Source of the DNA: Takifugu bimaculatus
Lineage: Eukaryota > Chordata > Actinopteri > Tetraodontiformes > Tetraodontidae
Assembly: GCA_004026145.2 (NCBI GenBank)
Contig: CP034977.1
Span: forward strand, 1,397,043 to 1,461,042
DNA: 64,000 nucleotides
Reading direction: 5' to 3'
Part shown: positions 10,764-24,100 of the stretch, piece after piece
Layout of the letters: every line of letters starts with the position of its first letter
Numbering within the stretch: position 1 is the stretch's first letter
Translations under genes and position numbers: made by a program
The notes under the pieces: model-generated
What the model saw: only the letters and a program-made list of their open reading frames with translations
Databases searched by the model: none
What the model was told of the DNA's origin: nothing

Positions 10764-13700
10764 CTGTTAAGACAGTGAAAAGATAACATGACACTCAGCA
10801 CGGTAAGGGTCGGCCATTCGTTAGCTCCCTCACCTTCTACACCACTCTATTATGAGAAGTCCTGCCTGCACTTGCCTTTTTTTCACTCTTTCCTTGGAAT
10901 TTGATAGATCTGCCGTCGGGGGCATTGTAGCGGCGGCAGCCTTTCCCCCCTGCCTTTTCAGAGGCTCTCGCTGGAGAGACACTGTGCTAATGAGACTGGG
11001 CTGTAATTGGACACTGAGGTGAGGAGATGGAGATGGGGGGAGTATAGGGGGGCAGGGACAAGGGCATGTATGAGTCAGGTCCTTGGGTGGATGTCGCCTC
11101 ATCCACAGTTCCACAAGGACAGACGCGGCGTTGACTGTGCAATGACTGTTTTACATGTCAGCTCTGACTCAATGAGCTCTGTTGTCCCTTATATTAACAT
11201 CCCATTATTCCACCCTCGGCTGACACACCTGGGAAAGAACAAAGTCCTGACACCCATTCCTGAACTCTTCTCTAAGCTGCAATTAACAGCACAGCAGAGA
11301 GCCACTCCCTTCAATTCGGCGGTGATGGCGGGACTGGTGAGACAGGCTGGTGTTTACGGGATCATCAAACGAAGAAGTGGATCGTGAGCAGGAAAGATGG
11401 CGGCAATAGCCTACTTAAATATTAGACTGTGTGATGTTCATCCAGATAATTATTTCAGACGAGGAAGGGTTGTTGCTACCAAAGCGCTCGGGAGGAAACG
11501 CTTCCCTGAGACGAGCTCGCAGTCAGATGTCATCTGCTGTATGATGACATGATCTCTGAGGTGATCAAAGATAATGAACGCGAGCGCAGACACGGAGCTG
11601 TGTACCTACACGCATTATTCCCCGCTCTTCCTGCCTCCCATTTGCAGTGGTTCACACCCTTATTGAATAACATGACCTTTCTGCAAGGCCAAGCTGGCGT
11701 CTTAATGCGTGGAAAATTTGTGCATGAGTGCACCTCTTAACTCTCTTTCACGCTCATTATTTCCAGCCCGTATCACCTTGTCTCCAGACAGGGTTGCCGT
11801 GCCACCGCCACCTTCGTGCGCCACCTTCGTCAGCCTACTTGCAGCACCGCGGTGCAGACATCTAGCATAAAAGGTGGCACGTAGCACCCTCTCATCAACA
11901 ATAACCTCTTCTATCACGTTTTTCCCCCTCTCCCCTCTGCTATGTAATTATGAACACTTTCCACAGGTACAGCAAGATGCTCATTATAAACTATTGTAAA
12001 CCCACTCACTTCTGATACAGCAAGAGAACTTTAAATAAAAACGCTGGCAGCTAACAAGATCATTTTATTGTACGACATGCATATGAAAAATGTCATTTTC
12101 AGCTTCTGTCTTCCCTGCGAGATGCCAAATTGTGGCGTTTGCTGAAAGAAAATCTCGAAGTCTGAAGTGTGGTGACTGTTTTGATTAATGTCTTCATTCT
12201 AATAAAGTTCTGACGGTACGTTCACCTTTTGTTAGCTTAGTTGTCACCTATAAGATGTGAGATGATTGTGTTTTCTGCCGAGTATAAAAAGCTCCAAATC
12301 TAATGATATCAGTTCATTTTATTATTATTATTATTCTGTTCTGGATTTTAACCATGCTCCCTTTGATTTAAACGGTTGGCAATTTAAAAACGGAGCTTTT
12401 GTTGGGGGGAAAAAAAACTGTCTTCTGATTAGTCCTCTGTTGATGAGTGACAGTTGCGCAGGTTTAGCATTTCTCACGCCCGGGTGTGACATTAAAAGGT
12501 GAATATTTGCTCTCGCCTCACGTGGATTATCAAATATTTAGCCTTTTCCATCATCATCTGACAGTGGTGTTTGCTTTGCCCGTCACCGTCAGATGCAGCA
12601 TGATGATGAAGTGCTCGAACAACCCGTGTGTATCTCAGCTGTGTGATTACACACGACTTCTTCAGAGCGGAGAGCAATGCGGGCGTGTGGGCGTTGGCTT
12701 TGTGAGACTATTTGACACTAATGGAAGCTGACAAGCACCACAAGCCTGTGGGGAGAAGGAGGCGCTGGGCAGGGAACCATGAGCTACATCCGCGTTTGCA
12801 CGGTTTCTGCCTCAGACATCCACCTTGAAGACCTCGTTCCTTCCCGCTCTGCTGGCTACAGAAAGCTCAGGGCAGCTTAAGGGGAGATTTAAGGAGGATA
12901 GTGAGGAGAAAACATAACTAATCCTTAAAGTGAGAAGAGTAATCTGTGAGAGGAGATTTACAGCAGCCAAAATGACTTTTCCATAAAAAAAGAAATAAAT
13001 AAAAAATAAAATGTACATGTTGTAACGTCGGTGCAATTTATTTGAGCTGCAGATAATCGTAGATAAGACGAATATGGCGGCAGCCTGTTTGCGTCAGACG
13101 TGTAAAGCAAAGCGTCCCCGTGAGCTCGCGGATGAGGAGGCCACCACACGAGTGCGTCCCTGCCAGCGCGGCAACAACGTGAAGTGTTTGAGCTGCTCCC
13201 TGGTGTTCCCATCGATTTGTGTTGATCACAATCTCATTTGGCAATTTAAATGCTAATGATACTTTTAATTACAAGACAGGATAAATGCGATCCGATCTTT
13301 AGGAGGCAATTACTTTCATGCTTTGTCTCACTCCGATCTCTGCCGAGGATGGACAACAATTACTCTGCGCAGCTTAACTTTTCTTTTGTTTCCTTTTTTT
13401 ACTTTCTTTTCTTGCACAAGATAAAAAAAGAACAAAACACAAGTACAAGAGAGTGCAATCTTTCTCTTTGTTGTCTCACAATTTTGGCAAAACCTGGGCT
13501 GGCAAAGAAAGCTTTCAGCTTCTCCTACAGTTCACGGGTTTACAGACTGGACACACGTTCCAAGCATCAAGATGGATGGTCACCGTATACACAAGGAGAG
13601 CCTGACAGGAGCTGATATTTGCACTGTAGTACAGTTATACTGCATGTAGAACATTCCAGACAGAGAAACCAAGCGCCTGTGAGCTCATTAACATCAACCA

Positions 13701-13965
13701 CGGAGGATTCGGATACAGTCTGTGTGAAATGACTCAGAAATGAAAGACAGTCCCACTTTGGTGACAGCTTAACGTAACTTGGTGTTTGACAGTGAATGTC
13801 CATCGGTCGCGGGATGAATGTCTCCATACAACAACACTTTAAAGGGACTTGTGACTGGATTCAGGGTGGCAAGAAATCAATCATTTCTTCCTCTTCTTGA
13901 CAAGTCCAGCCCCAGTTTTATTAACTTCCAGCCAGGTTAATTAATCTCGATACTTGATGGCTTTT

Positions 13966-13982
13966 AAAAAAAAAAAAAAAAA
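13966..13982. repeat. poly-A tract (17 nt)
   Basis: Homopolymer in a beta-type intron. No retroposed gene or SINE body was recognised next to it. Confidence 0.9.
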
Positions 13983-15599
13983 GGAAGTTACATCCAACTT
14001 ATGAATCTGTTCTGCATGTGATTAATATGGGCCCAAAGTTGGCGTCCAACCCGTGGGTGTCAGCCGCTGGGTCATTCTCCCCAATGCCAGCGTTTTGGAG
14101 GCCACGCGTCGTGGCAGCAGAGGCGGAGATGAACACATTATCCCCACAATATCCCTTTTGACAATGCCCATCTATTTTGATAACCAGTTGACTGTTGTGC
14201 CAGTGCAGCCTCCAAAGGGCCAGTGATTTATTAGAATTGACCAATTTTGAGTCACATCATGTGCTGCTGCGTGGGGGCAAACACAGGCGTAACTGGCGGT
14301 GCAGCCGGGCGTGTTATCAAATGCCCGGCCTAGATTAGCAGCTCATCAACATGCAGAAATAAACAGTCGGGCTAAATGTTTCCCTTTTGCCCTGATATCA
14401 CACTCATATACAACTATGAGTGCTTGTCAGCGCTGACATGAGACCCTCGCACGTTCACACATTCTTGTTCTTCTGCATTCACATGATTAGACAGTTATTC
14501 CGAACACACTCGATGACGAAGGGAGCCGCGGGAGAACGATTACACATATTCATCTGAAGACTTTACAGCTCGGAATCACATTTCACTACATTAAGCAACA
14601 CATGCTGAGGAGACAATGACCACGGTTGCACAGCACCAGCACAGCGAACTCTCATCATGCACTTTGGACGAAACTCATGCACATCAACAGCGGAGGGTGG
14701 TCGGGTCGGCGGGTGGGGGGGGGGATGGCGGGGGGTTGGAGCAGGGCGGCTGCACAGGGGTTGTTTGACAAAGTCGTTAGCGGTGTGTTTTAGCAGCTTC
14801 CGTGGGGGATGATAGATTTGCCTCCCGTTTGCAATTTGATGCACGCAGTCAGTCACATCAACAGGTGGTCTGATGCGTTCAGGCGCTCCACATCTGATCA
14901 GCGCTTCAGCCGGATACGTTATCAAAGGAATTTTAATGAACTTTGATTTATCTCGCCGCTGTTTTCCAGCAAGCCTAATTCGCATTTCTTTATCACGCTA
15001 CATTATTTGAAGGAGCTGGATTCGTTTTGCCATCCTTTAAAATCAGAGGTTTAGATTTGCCTTGTGGGTCTTTTCAAAAGAATCTTTTTTTTTCCGGTTC
15101 TCTCTGATGTTAATTTGAGTGAGCGTAAGTTCTCTGCGCTCACAACGGCGTGCTTAGGTATGTGACTTGCAGGCCACCGTTGCATGCAGGTAACAGAATA
15201 GAGGATCCAGGAGGACAGGGGTCAGTGGGGGAAAGACTGGGGTCAGTAGCCTCTACTTTCCTTGTGGGGGGCTCTGGCTTCTCTGGAGCCTGTGTCACAC
15301 AACTATCAGCAACAGCAGCAACAGCAATGCTGAGGGGAGGGAGTGGGAGACAGAGAGCAGTTATACTTTAGCATCAGAACGTGAGTAAGAGAGAAAGATA
15401 GATGAGCAGGCAAGAGGAACGAGGCAGAGAGCAGTGGGAGGGAGCTAAGAGTTGGTGTGCTTGATTTATTTTGAAAATAAAAACAGATTTGTGGTTCTGG
15501 GGGGGGTCTCACTGGCTCCAGGGTTTGAATCACTCGGCGCCTGAAGAGCCAGAGGCCAAAAACGTGGCCCAGCATTCTGTCAGTGCTCGGTTTTAGCAT

Positions 15600-16450
15600 C
15601 ACTGCTTCAATACCCAATCAATTAAGCCATTCTAAAGGCTCAGAAATAAGCATTGCAATCTCATCATGTGGGTTAATTAAAGGCTCTGGCTCTCAGGCTC
15701 AGACCGTGCACACCCCCAACTTGGTGGTTTCTTGAGGTTCCAGGGAGGAAACCAGCCAACCCCTGCACTCAGCAGTATCATTCTCATGGGGACACAATTC
15801 CTGCTTGAAACATGGAGTTTGAGCCATTGTAGCCAACAGCATAGTGGAAACCTGTCGGGGGTGCATGCGGGTGGTTTAGATGAAGGCAATTAGCTGCACT
15901 GAACTTGAATGCTGGCTTCATTGTTTTGTTGTTCAAAATATGTATTATTTATCACAAGAATCAATTGGCAACAGTAAAATTCAGTGCTTTTTGTGCCATC
16001 AAGGCTTTGTTAATTGTAGCTCCCCCAGCTGCATCTATGCAACTTCCAGTTCCTACTCAGCTGGAAATATTCCAATTGCTTATGGCCCTCAGTTAGAAGG
16101 CAGGAAAGAATGATCGTGGTGGCTCCAAGGAGACAGGACTCACTAATGTAAGAAGCACTTATTTCTTTAACAGCGACACATCTGGACAAATCGATTGAAT
16201 CAGGGATTTTGAGCTTAAATATCAAAATTCCAAATGTTTGAAAAGTGAGGCTTTGCCAAAAGAAGGCAGCAGCACTTGTCCTTGAATGAGAAATGCTTCA
16301 GTAGAGCCCACATTACAATCATGCAACCACCTAGCTGCCACTAAATAACAGTTATTGGTTGGAGTGCAGTCACATGCTCACTGTTTGAAGGTGCAATTTG
16401 ATAATTCCACATAAAGTAACTTTTAGAAAGGCAGCTTATCAGCACCCAGA
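15600..16450. other. candidate conserved non-coding block (CpG-poor, AT-rich)
   Basis: The block contains few CpG dinucleotides, homeodomain-like TTAATTAA and TAATTG cores, E-box-like CAGCTG sites, and balanced non-repetitive sequence. It lies just downstream, in transcription order, of the beta transmembrane exon. This is a judgement of appearance only; conservation was not tested. Confidence 0.28.
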
Positions 16451-16572
16451 ATGAGCAATAATAAGATCCCTGCATCTGAACATACTGACTCATTCCTCCC
16501 CCCTTCCTAACCCCCTCCACCCCAGTACCTGTCCAGCCCTTTGCAGTACATCCTAGCAGACTTGGTACTCAC

Positions 16573-16720
16573 AGGTCATTATCGGTCTCAGTGCGTGTCT
16601 TCTGCTGCCGCCGATGGACCATGAAAACGGTGACGGCCACGCCGGCGATGAGGCCGATGGCAACGACACCTCCGAGGACTCCAATAACACCGCCAGGGGG
16701 ACCCTGTGGGAGTGGTTTCT
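16573..16720 (-). CDS. nectin1: nectin1 beta-type exon: alternative transmembrane segment
   Basis: The 148-nt exon lies between a CTTGTCTGCAG acceptor in phase 1 and a GTGAGT donor in phase 2, so it can replace the alpha exon after the shared ectodomain. It encodes EKPLPQGPPGG, then a hydrophobic helix (VIGVLGGVVAIGLIAGVAVT continuing VFMV), then HRRQQKTRTETDNDL. As remembered, the human nectin-1 beta (HIgR) isoform has EKPRPQ, a helix ending in VLTVFFLYNRQQKSPPETDG at the same place. The shared EKP.PQ start and RQQK..PETD-like end identify this as the beta transmembrane exon. It is 26.7 kb downstream of the alpha exon and was not visible as a long ORF. Confidence 0.9.
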
Positions 16721-19700
16721 CTGCAGACAAGTGGAGAAATAGGCATCAGATGCTGCCAGGGGGAATTGATGCTGCTGGAATGGACTCAAAACACCACCAC
16801 TACAGTCCCATCTCTGGTGCAGGAGGTCTCCTTTATTGGTTTTATTTTAATTTCAAGACTGTGCTGAGTGGAACCGTAAAGGTTTCCGCCTGAGTTTTCT
16901 GCTGTCAAGCATCTTTTAAAAACACAGATCCTTGAGTTTGAGAAAATGACCACAAAAAAAAGAAAATCCCAAATACCCATAAAATCATACATCAGTGAAA
17001 CATTAAAATCAGAACACATCACAATGTTGTTTTCATCAAAGAAAGAGAAAGCGCTGCAGATGTCATGTGAACCTCCCACCAGATAACACCTGACACCAGG
17101 TTCTACTGAAATAGGACAGTCATCTCACACAATAGAACCTTTATTTCTGAAAGCAAACAGCGTGGACATCTGTTCTCTTTCACAAGAGCGGCTCAACCTG
17201 TCCTTTTTCAGGTGGTTGTGATGGGATACTGCAAATTCTCACCAACTTCCCCTTTGAAAAGGAAAGCCTATCTACCTGCCCTCATGATGTCCCCATTATT
17301 ATCCAGTCATCCCTCCCGGCAGTGACAGGACAAGGGCTCGCTCCCAGGGGAGCCCTTCTGAAAAGCCCAACCTTTCTTTCTTGATTCAGTGCCCATTATG
17401 ATGGATACACAGAGGACTGCATCACATAAAGGCTTCACAATGGCCCAGCACACGCTGCCTTTACGTTGGAGCTCGTGCCTCGCTGCTGCTAATTGCCTCA
17501 TGACACACAATGTGAAGCTCCAAGATGAAGAGGGACACAGGGCGCATTTGGAACGGAGCATGAAGGTTATATGTTTTGGCGGAAGAGACGCCAGGAACTC
17601 GGTCTGATTGGAAGGTTAAACGGACGCATTTACCGAAGATCTACTGAGGGTAGAATAAAGGTACAGACGTCGGGCAACTGAGGCAGCATCCCAAACTGCA
17701 CTACTGGGATTCCTCCCCCGGCAGTTTAACCCTCAGTCTCACCCTGACCCTTGTGACCCCCAAGACCAACTGATGACAGAGTGGGTCAATACCTTCTCCA
17801 AGGTTAAAAGCCCCCCTGGGAGGGTAACTACCTGGGGATCCCATCACTTATATGGAGGCTTGGCTGATGCAAATAAAACCTTGATTCTTTAATTAAAACA
17901 TCATTTGTTCAACAGTTTTTTCAAGTTCTTGTGAAAGGCGCCATTATCAGAGCAGCTCCTGCAGTACATTATGGACTCCTAGTAGCAGTGGCCTTAGAAA
18001 TGCGATTCTTTTCCAGGAGCAGATTTATTTGTGCCACGGGCTGCTTGTGGCCTCTTGGCTTCGCCGTCCAAATGTAGGAGTTGCAGGGAATAGAAAGAGG
18101 GAGGAACATCAATGCAGCAGTAAAAAAAAAGGGGGGGAGAAGGATGCCACCTCACTTGAATTCCGATGAGACACTGGTGCAGGGAGGGGGGAAGGTTGAA
18201 GAAAAAGAATAATCAGTTTGTGCCCTCTGCAAAGATATACATTTTTCTGCTACTTAGAAGTCGTCTCTCATGACTTGTCAAACTCACAGTGAACATGCAG
18301 TAAATTGGTTTTCTTGTGACCGCAAGCTTGTGATGCATTCTTCAATAAAAAATTTAAAAAAGCCAGTGGAGTAGCTTTGAAGGCAGGGAGCAAATGTCAT
18401 CGCGCTGTAGCACGGCAACAGATGCGGCGGCGCCTCGGCTGGCGTCTCATTGTGCTGCACAGCCAAAGCAGAGGAGCTGGTTTCCACCGTTCTGATGCAA
18501 ATGGCAGACAGCATAGTGAGTAGTGTGACACTACCACAGAGGGCTGGACTGGATCAGAGGGCAATTCCGTGGAGCTCCAACCCACACAAAAGTGTGAGGA
18601 GCCACCTGCTGGCCAGTCTGAGCCCCTTGACCGTCACATCATAAAATGGGTCCTGGTGCAACATATTTATCACAAAAAGGAATTGCTATTCGTTATAAAA
18701 GCATCATAAATGTGCATTACACAAAATATGTGCGCTTTAGTCCATGTAGTTCTACTAAACAGTTTGCATTGTCGATGATATGAGCAGAAGTTGTCTGCCA
18801 GCAGTTAATCTAAAGTGATTCGTGACACTGTCATGGCAACACGAGGGAAGACTTTTCATTCTGCCTTTTCTGTTTACAGTGGATGCAGTGCAATAAAAGT
18901 GCTGTGCTCTAAGTCATCAATGAACTATTTACACACACACACACCCACTCACAGGCACTGATCATTCATACATTATGCTCAGCATAGAAGTTTTATTTGT
19001 AACTGTCTTTATGTTTGTTCCATGCACAGCGAAGCATTTCAGCAAAGAGGAGACTTTAAGGACCTGAAGCGTGCATCATTTCAGACCACGAGCACATCTT
19101 GTAATTTGGATAATACACTCAGCCGGTCATTTAATGTGCTGCTCAGGCCAAAGTGATAAAAGCTGAAAACAGTAGCTGTCCAGTACTGCATTAATTAACT
19201 GGTAAATAGCTGGAATATCAGATGGAAAGCTTGTTTCTACAAAACCGTCACGCGTATGAATCTCCAACAGATTAAGCTAGCATGATGGCACAAATTCAGG
19301 ATTATCCAGATAATCAATTAAACTGCTAGAGCCCATGGACAATCCACGAGGCAGATTTCTGCAGAAAATCCGAGCAGGAAAAACAAAATGGAAGCAGTTT
19401 TGTCTTCTTTTTTAGGATGAGATGAACAAAGCAGGGTGTGAGCCACTAATTGTAATAGAGAATTGTTACAGATCATTTTAATACTGACGGCTTTTACAGC
19501 AAGAAATCCTCAATCCCCACAATGTTGGATATGATACATGTTGGAGAGGGACCTATTTCGAGTTGTGGATTTTAAATAAAAGTGTGTTGGGATAAACAGG
19601 AAAAGGTCACCATCAAAATCCAAAGAAAAGGAGTTTTGATGTTTACGCTTCCATAGCCCAAATCGAAAAACCCCTTTAGACCTCCTGAGACTTTTCACTT

Positions 19701-21158
19701 TGCTGTCACAGCCTGACTCGACTCTACTGAGCGCAGATTGTTTTCTGTTCTTCAAATACGTCTTGTAGCTGTCATTGAACGATTGCTATTGATTCGCAAT
19801 CAGTGTAAAACACCCGCTCGCGCGGCAGCATGCTCCTCGCCGTCAGCCGACCGCGGTGGCACATTTTCGCTGACAGGCTTGACCTTGGCTTTGTGTGGGT
19901 GCATCTCACTCCGAGGTGGCAGTAATCCTTATTCCTGTCACATCTTCTCCCGATGGGCTGCAGCAGATGTACGAGCTGCTGTTTTTCCTCTGCTTCAGTG
20001 TGCAGGAATGCACGGAATGCCTCATCACCTGCGACAGCATTCGTGGCATTACTTTTATGTTGATTGGTGGCCCACAGAGAATCAGATTTCCCTGACGTTC
20101 CGTCACACAGGCGACTGCACAGCAGGTTCTTTTGTTTGCCATGAGGTTCAGATTTGCAGTCAAATGGAGGTGTCCTGGGATTGGAGGGACAGAGTCATTA
20201 AGCACTTTGCACACAATTATCATTTATTCATTCCTCAGGCAGCCGTCAGATTCATATGCATTCACCCAGCAGGGGTGCTTCCAGAGAAGAAAATATGGCA
20301 CCAGCTTCTGAGCCACTCTGGTGTGGAATAAAAGATCAATTCAGGAGAAAGAAATTATTAAAGAGAGGAACAGAGGAGTCTAACAAGCCAGCTGTGCTCA
20401 ATGGCCAAACCATGTGGGTGCTAGTGTTACCAGCGTCCCATAGAACATGTTAGTCACACATACCAGAGCAGGAAGAGTTCAGGTGAAGAGGCCAAAGGCT
20501 GAGCAGCCTCCAGCTGGAGCAGGCTGTGCCCACTCTAAATGCAATCTGACACAGAATGCTCAAATGTGCCATTTAAACAGAAGCAGGTTTTTTCTCAGCA
20601 GAGTGCTGGCACGTACCTGCTGATGCCGGGTGTGCTCCATTAAACACTGGCACAGGGAGCGCAATTTAGATTCTAATGGTGGTTTTAAATGCATGGTGAC
20701 CACCGACATCCTTCCCAAAATAGGAGCAGAAAGCCCGAAACTATTAGAAATGGCACCCGCGGTACTGAGATTTGTGCTAATGTGCTTTGGTAAAAATGTT
20801 CTAGTCATAAGTCTGATCGTCTTCCAAGAATAGATGTGGCTCCTTCTCTCCCATTAGAATTTGTAATTGCTCTCTCCTCCACAGGGGCCGTAATACTTTC
20901 CAGCAATTCTGGGGAGTTTTCAAGTGGACAGATTGAGAGTCTGGCTACAAAGCCATGCCAGCTCCACACCAGTTTGATACGGCCACCTGTTCCAAATACC
21001 AGAGTAACTGGTTTTCTGCACTGGCTCACAGTCAACCAGCAGAGCTGATATCGTCAAGGTGCCTAGCTTTATCTTCCACTCCTGAGTCATGCAGCCGCCT
21101 TATGTTAAAGTAAATGCCCAGACTGGTATTAGTACTTGAACTGGTGGGTTCCCCCCAG

Positions 21159-21176
21159 CCCCCCCCCCCCCCCCCC
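21159..21176. repeat. poly-C tract (18 nt)
   Basis: Homopolymer C run preceded by CCCCCCAG. Confidence 0.95.
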
Positions 21177-24100
21177 ATCTCTTTTCCACAGTGGGCAATT
21201 GCTGCAGGCCCTAATAAAGAAAAAGAAATGTGGTTTAATGGAGTTCATAAATCTGCTTTTCCATGCTGCCAAGTCCGAGCAGCACATGCTCCGTCCCCCG
21301 CCCCTCCCCGCGTCTGTAATCTTGTTAAACTTCAATGTTTCCAGAGCTGTCTCCTCTGGGAGCTGTGGTTCTTGATGTCATCCTCCACAGTAGTTTTCCG
21401 TAGTAGGTTGCTACTTGGAAACGTCTACATCCTATTTTACCTCGACTGACTGTGACCCGGTTTGATTTGTCAGCACTGACGGGCGGAGGGAGGTGCGGCG
21501 GGGGCCGCGATGGTCCGTGTTTGCTGTACTGCATCAGTCCACAGAGGGCAGCACTTCATTAGGCACAAATGGTTACCACATGTTATGTTTATTAGGATGA
21601 AACCAAGCTCATTATGGAGTTAACTGCCTCGAACCTACTGAGCTGCTATAATAACACCTCAACAAAGAGTGTAACAGGGTATCTTTCTATTAAATGTTGT
21701 CAACTTTATTTATTGAAAAAAAAGTTCTTTAATTCTGCTTCTCTCATTAATCGCGATTCAATAAAAAGAATAACTGAAGATCTCAATCCAAGCTCACTCA
21801 CTGGGTGCTGGGTGATGCCGAGTCCGTGGGGGCAGATGATCCGCGCCAAAGCCCCCATCGATAAATATGAGATTGCAGTCTGCCAAGCTGACGCCTGTGC
21901 TGTCACGAGGCGTTAGCCCCTGTGACAGCATGTAACAACAGTTCTCATTAAAGGCTGAGTGGAATGGGCAGAGCATGGCCTCCTTGTGGTGAACGTACCA
22001 CAACATCGCTCCAGGAAGTGAAACGCTCTCATTTATTACGTCTCGGCTGCAAAGTGCTGTCTGGAAATGATGGCGGGAGGTGAGAGAATGCATCCCGTCA
22101 GATCGCCGCTTCCCTCCCCCATGAGCAGATACAGACACGCAGCTATGTGGAATGAAAAACATTCATTTTTAAAAATGGAAATACACAAAGTTCCATCCAC
22201 TGTGCATTATGATTAATTCAGAAAGCCACACTGGTGTTATTAAAGGTGCTGCTCACACTGCGTGCTGCTGATTGGGCTCTCCGTCTCCTGCTCTTAAGCC
22301 TTTCCGTGCCCCATCTCCACCCCTCTATGTGCTGAATGTTAATTTAATGGCTCCACCATTTTAAAAAGGAGCAAGCGAGGGGGCACAGAACCGCACTCTC
22401 CAACACCTTCTTCCACCTTCAGCACGTAAGCAAAATTACCTTGCACTGTCTCTATGCGGTGAGCGCCGCGAGGTCACCGATGTAATTTCCTTTGGCTGGT
22501 TAAAAGCTGAAAGAGTAATAAACCCAGTCAGTCCGGATGCGTCGGAGAGCAGCTTTTCAATTTAGCAACACTCAGGCTGGTGAGTCTGCAGCTCCCGTCC
22601 CGGAGGCCAACCACTTGTGTTGCCTCTGCTGCTGCTAAGTATCTGTGTCATTGGTTGGTGTGCACGTCCTCAAACGTACACGGATAACCCCTGTGGGGTT
22701 GAGTGGTGCATCTGAAATATGCTTTATTTGTATTCCTAGACTCGCTTTTATGGTTTCTCTTGAAAATGGCAATTGATTGCCGTCCGCCCACTGGCAGCCT
22801 CCAAACTACAGGAATTGAATGGTCTTTCTATTTTTTTTTTCTTTTCTAAATCTCCAGCTTCACTGAAGCTCAATTGTATCATTAGCTGCTTTTTCCACCG
22901 ATATGCTCGTCTCGGATTGACCAATGCTATAAAGTGCCAGGGTATTGGACACCATAACATGGTAGATAGCAGAGGTGCTGTGGAGGGTAAATTCATCTAC
23001 ATGGACGTGGATCCATCCTAGAACTTTCTGTAATGGTGCTAGATTTTAATGGTGGACACAGGAGCATTGGAACCATTGGAATCCCCAACAGAGGCGGTGG
23101 AAACCACCCTGGACAGGTAACTGGAGGACATGCAAACTGCAAAATGTTTGCCACCGTTCCATGTTTCTGGAATGTCTGAATTCTATTCCAGATGTTCAAA
23201 AGCAAAAGAAAAGCATTAAAGTGGCCAAGTATCAACTAGCCGGATCTGGCATCTGCCAATATCTCCCAAGTGAAAGCAATCTAAGTGACCAAACGTGAAC
23301 TTGTGACCTGTCCCGAGGCTCTGACCCGTGTGTGCTCCTTAGCAAACTAAAACAAAGCACACAAAGCTCACTGACAAAGAAAAGGGATAAGACCCTGCTG
23401 ATAACCATCTTGTCTCTCTTTCTCACTTGAAAACAGAGACGTAAACATGCACACCAAATATCCTCAAGAAGGCAAGATCAATTTGACTCCTTCCTGGAGT
23501 TTTATAGATATAAACTGAGCTAAAACAACCAGATTCTTTCACTAAACAAAGAGAGAAATGTTAAATCAGTGCTGAGACAGACACACAGCAGTCTGGTTCA
23601 GAAAACCTGACGCACTCAAAAACAGAAATTCAGTTCTTTCGTTTTTTACCAAAACAATATCAAATACTCAGGACTGCATGTGTGAAAGCTTTCTGGGGAC
23701 ATTGGAGTTGTTGCGGATTTTTAGAGACAACTGAAGCTTGAAACCTTCCATCCATATTCATGGAGACCTGCACGCCCACACGGAGTTTGCAGTGGATGTA
23801 ATGGCTGGAAGTGAGCCAGAAGGATTGTACTCTACTGTGCAGCCTCCCTGCTGCTGAGTGGAATGCAGATTCCACAGGCTGACACTGATGTTCACTGTGG
23901 TTCAGGAAAAACGTGGCTGCTTCAGGGACTCACGCGGTTGGGCGCATCGGGTAAATGCTTCCATCAAAACATGGTGCGGCACTCAGAGCAGGGAGAAATC
24001 GATGGGTGCTGGATTCCTTGCTTCCGCTATGAAAGACCCTAAAGAGAATATGAAGAGCCTAACAGAATTATCAAGTGGAAATAAAACCCTCAGGATCCAC

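Larger units (their letters stand above)
10764..16572 (-). other. nectin1: nectin1 beta-type intron
   Basis: This 5.8-kb intron contains poly-A 13966-13982, a G-rich tract around 14711-14745, and a CpG-poor AT-rich block at about 15600-16450. No additional exon is needed, since exons 16573-16720 and 10670-10763 join in frame. Confidence 0.75.

Noticed and set aside
13966..13982. Poly-A tract as the tail of a retroposed element
   Set aside because: No SINE promoter boxes, retroposed coding sequence or flanking duplication could be recognised next to it.
19738..20331. 197-residue plus-strand ORF
   Set aside because: No domain, signal peptide or family resemblance; it begins and ends without splice or promoter context. 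Treated as a chance ORF in intron.
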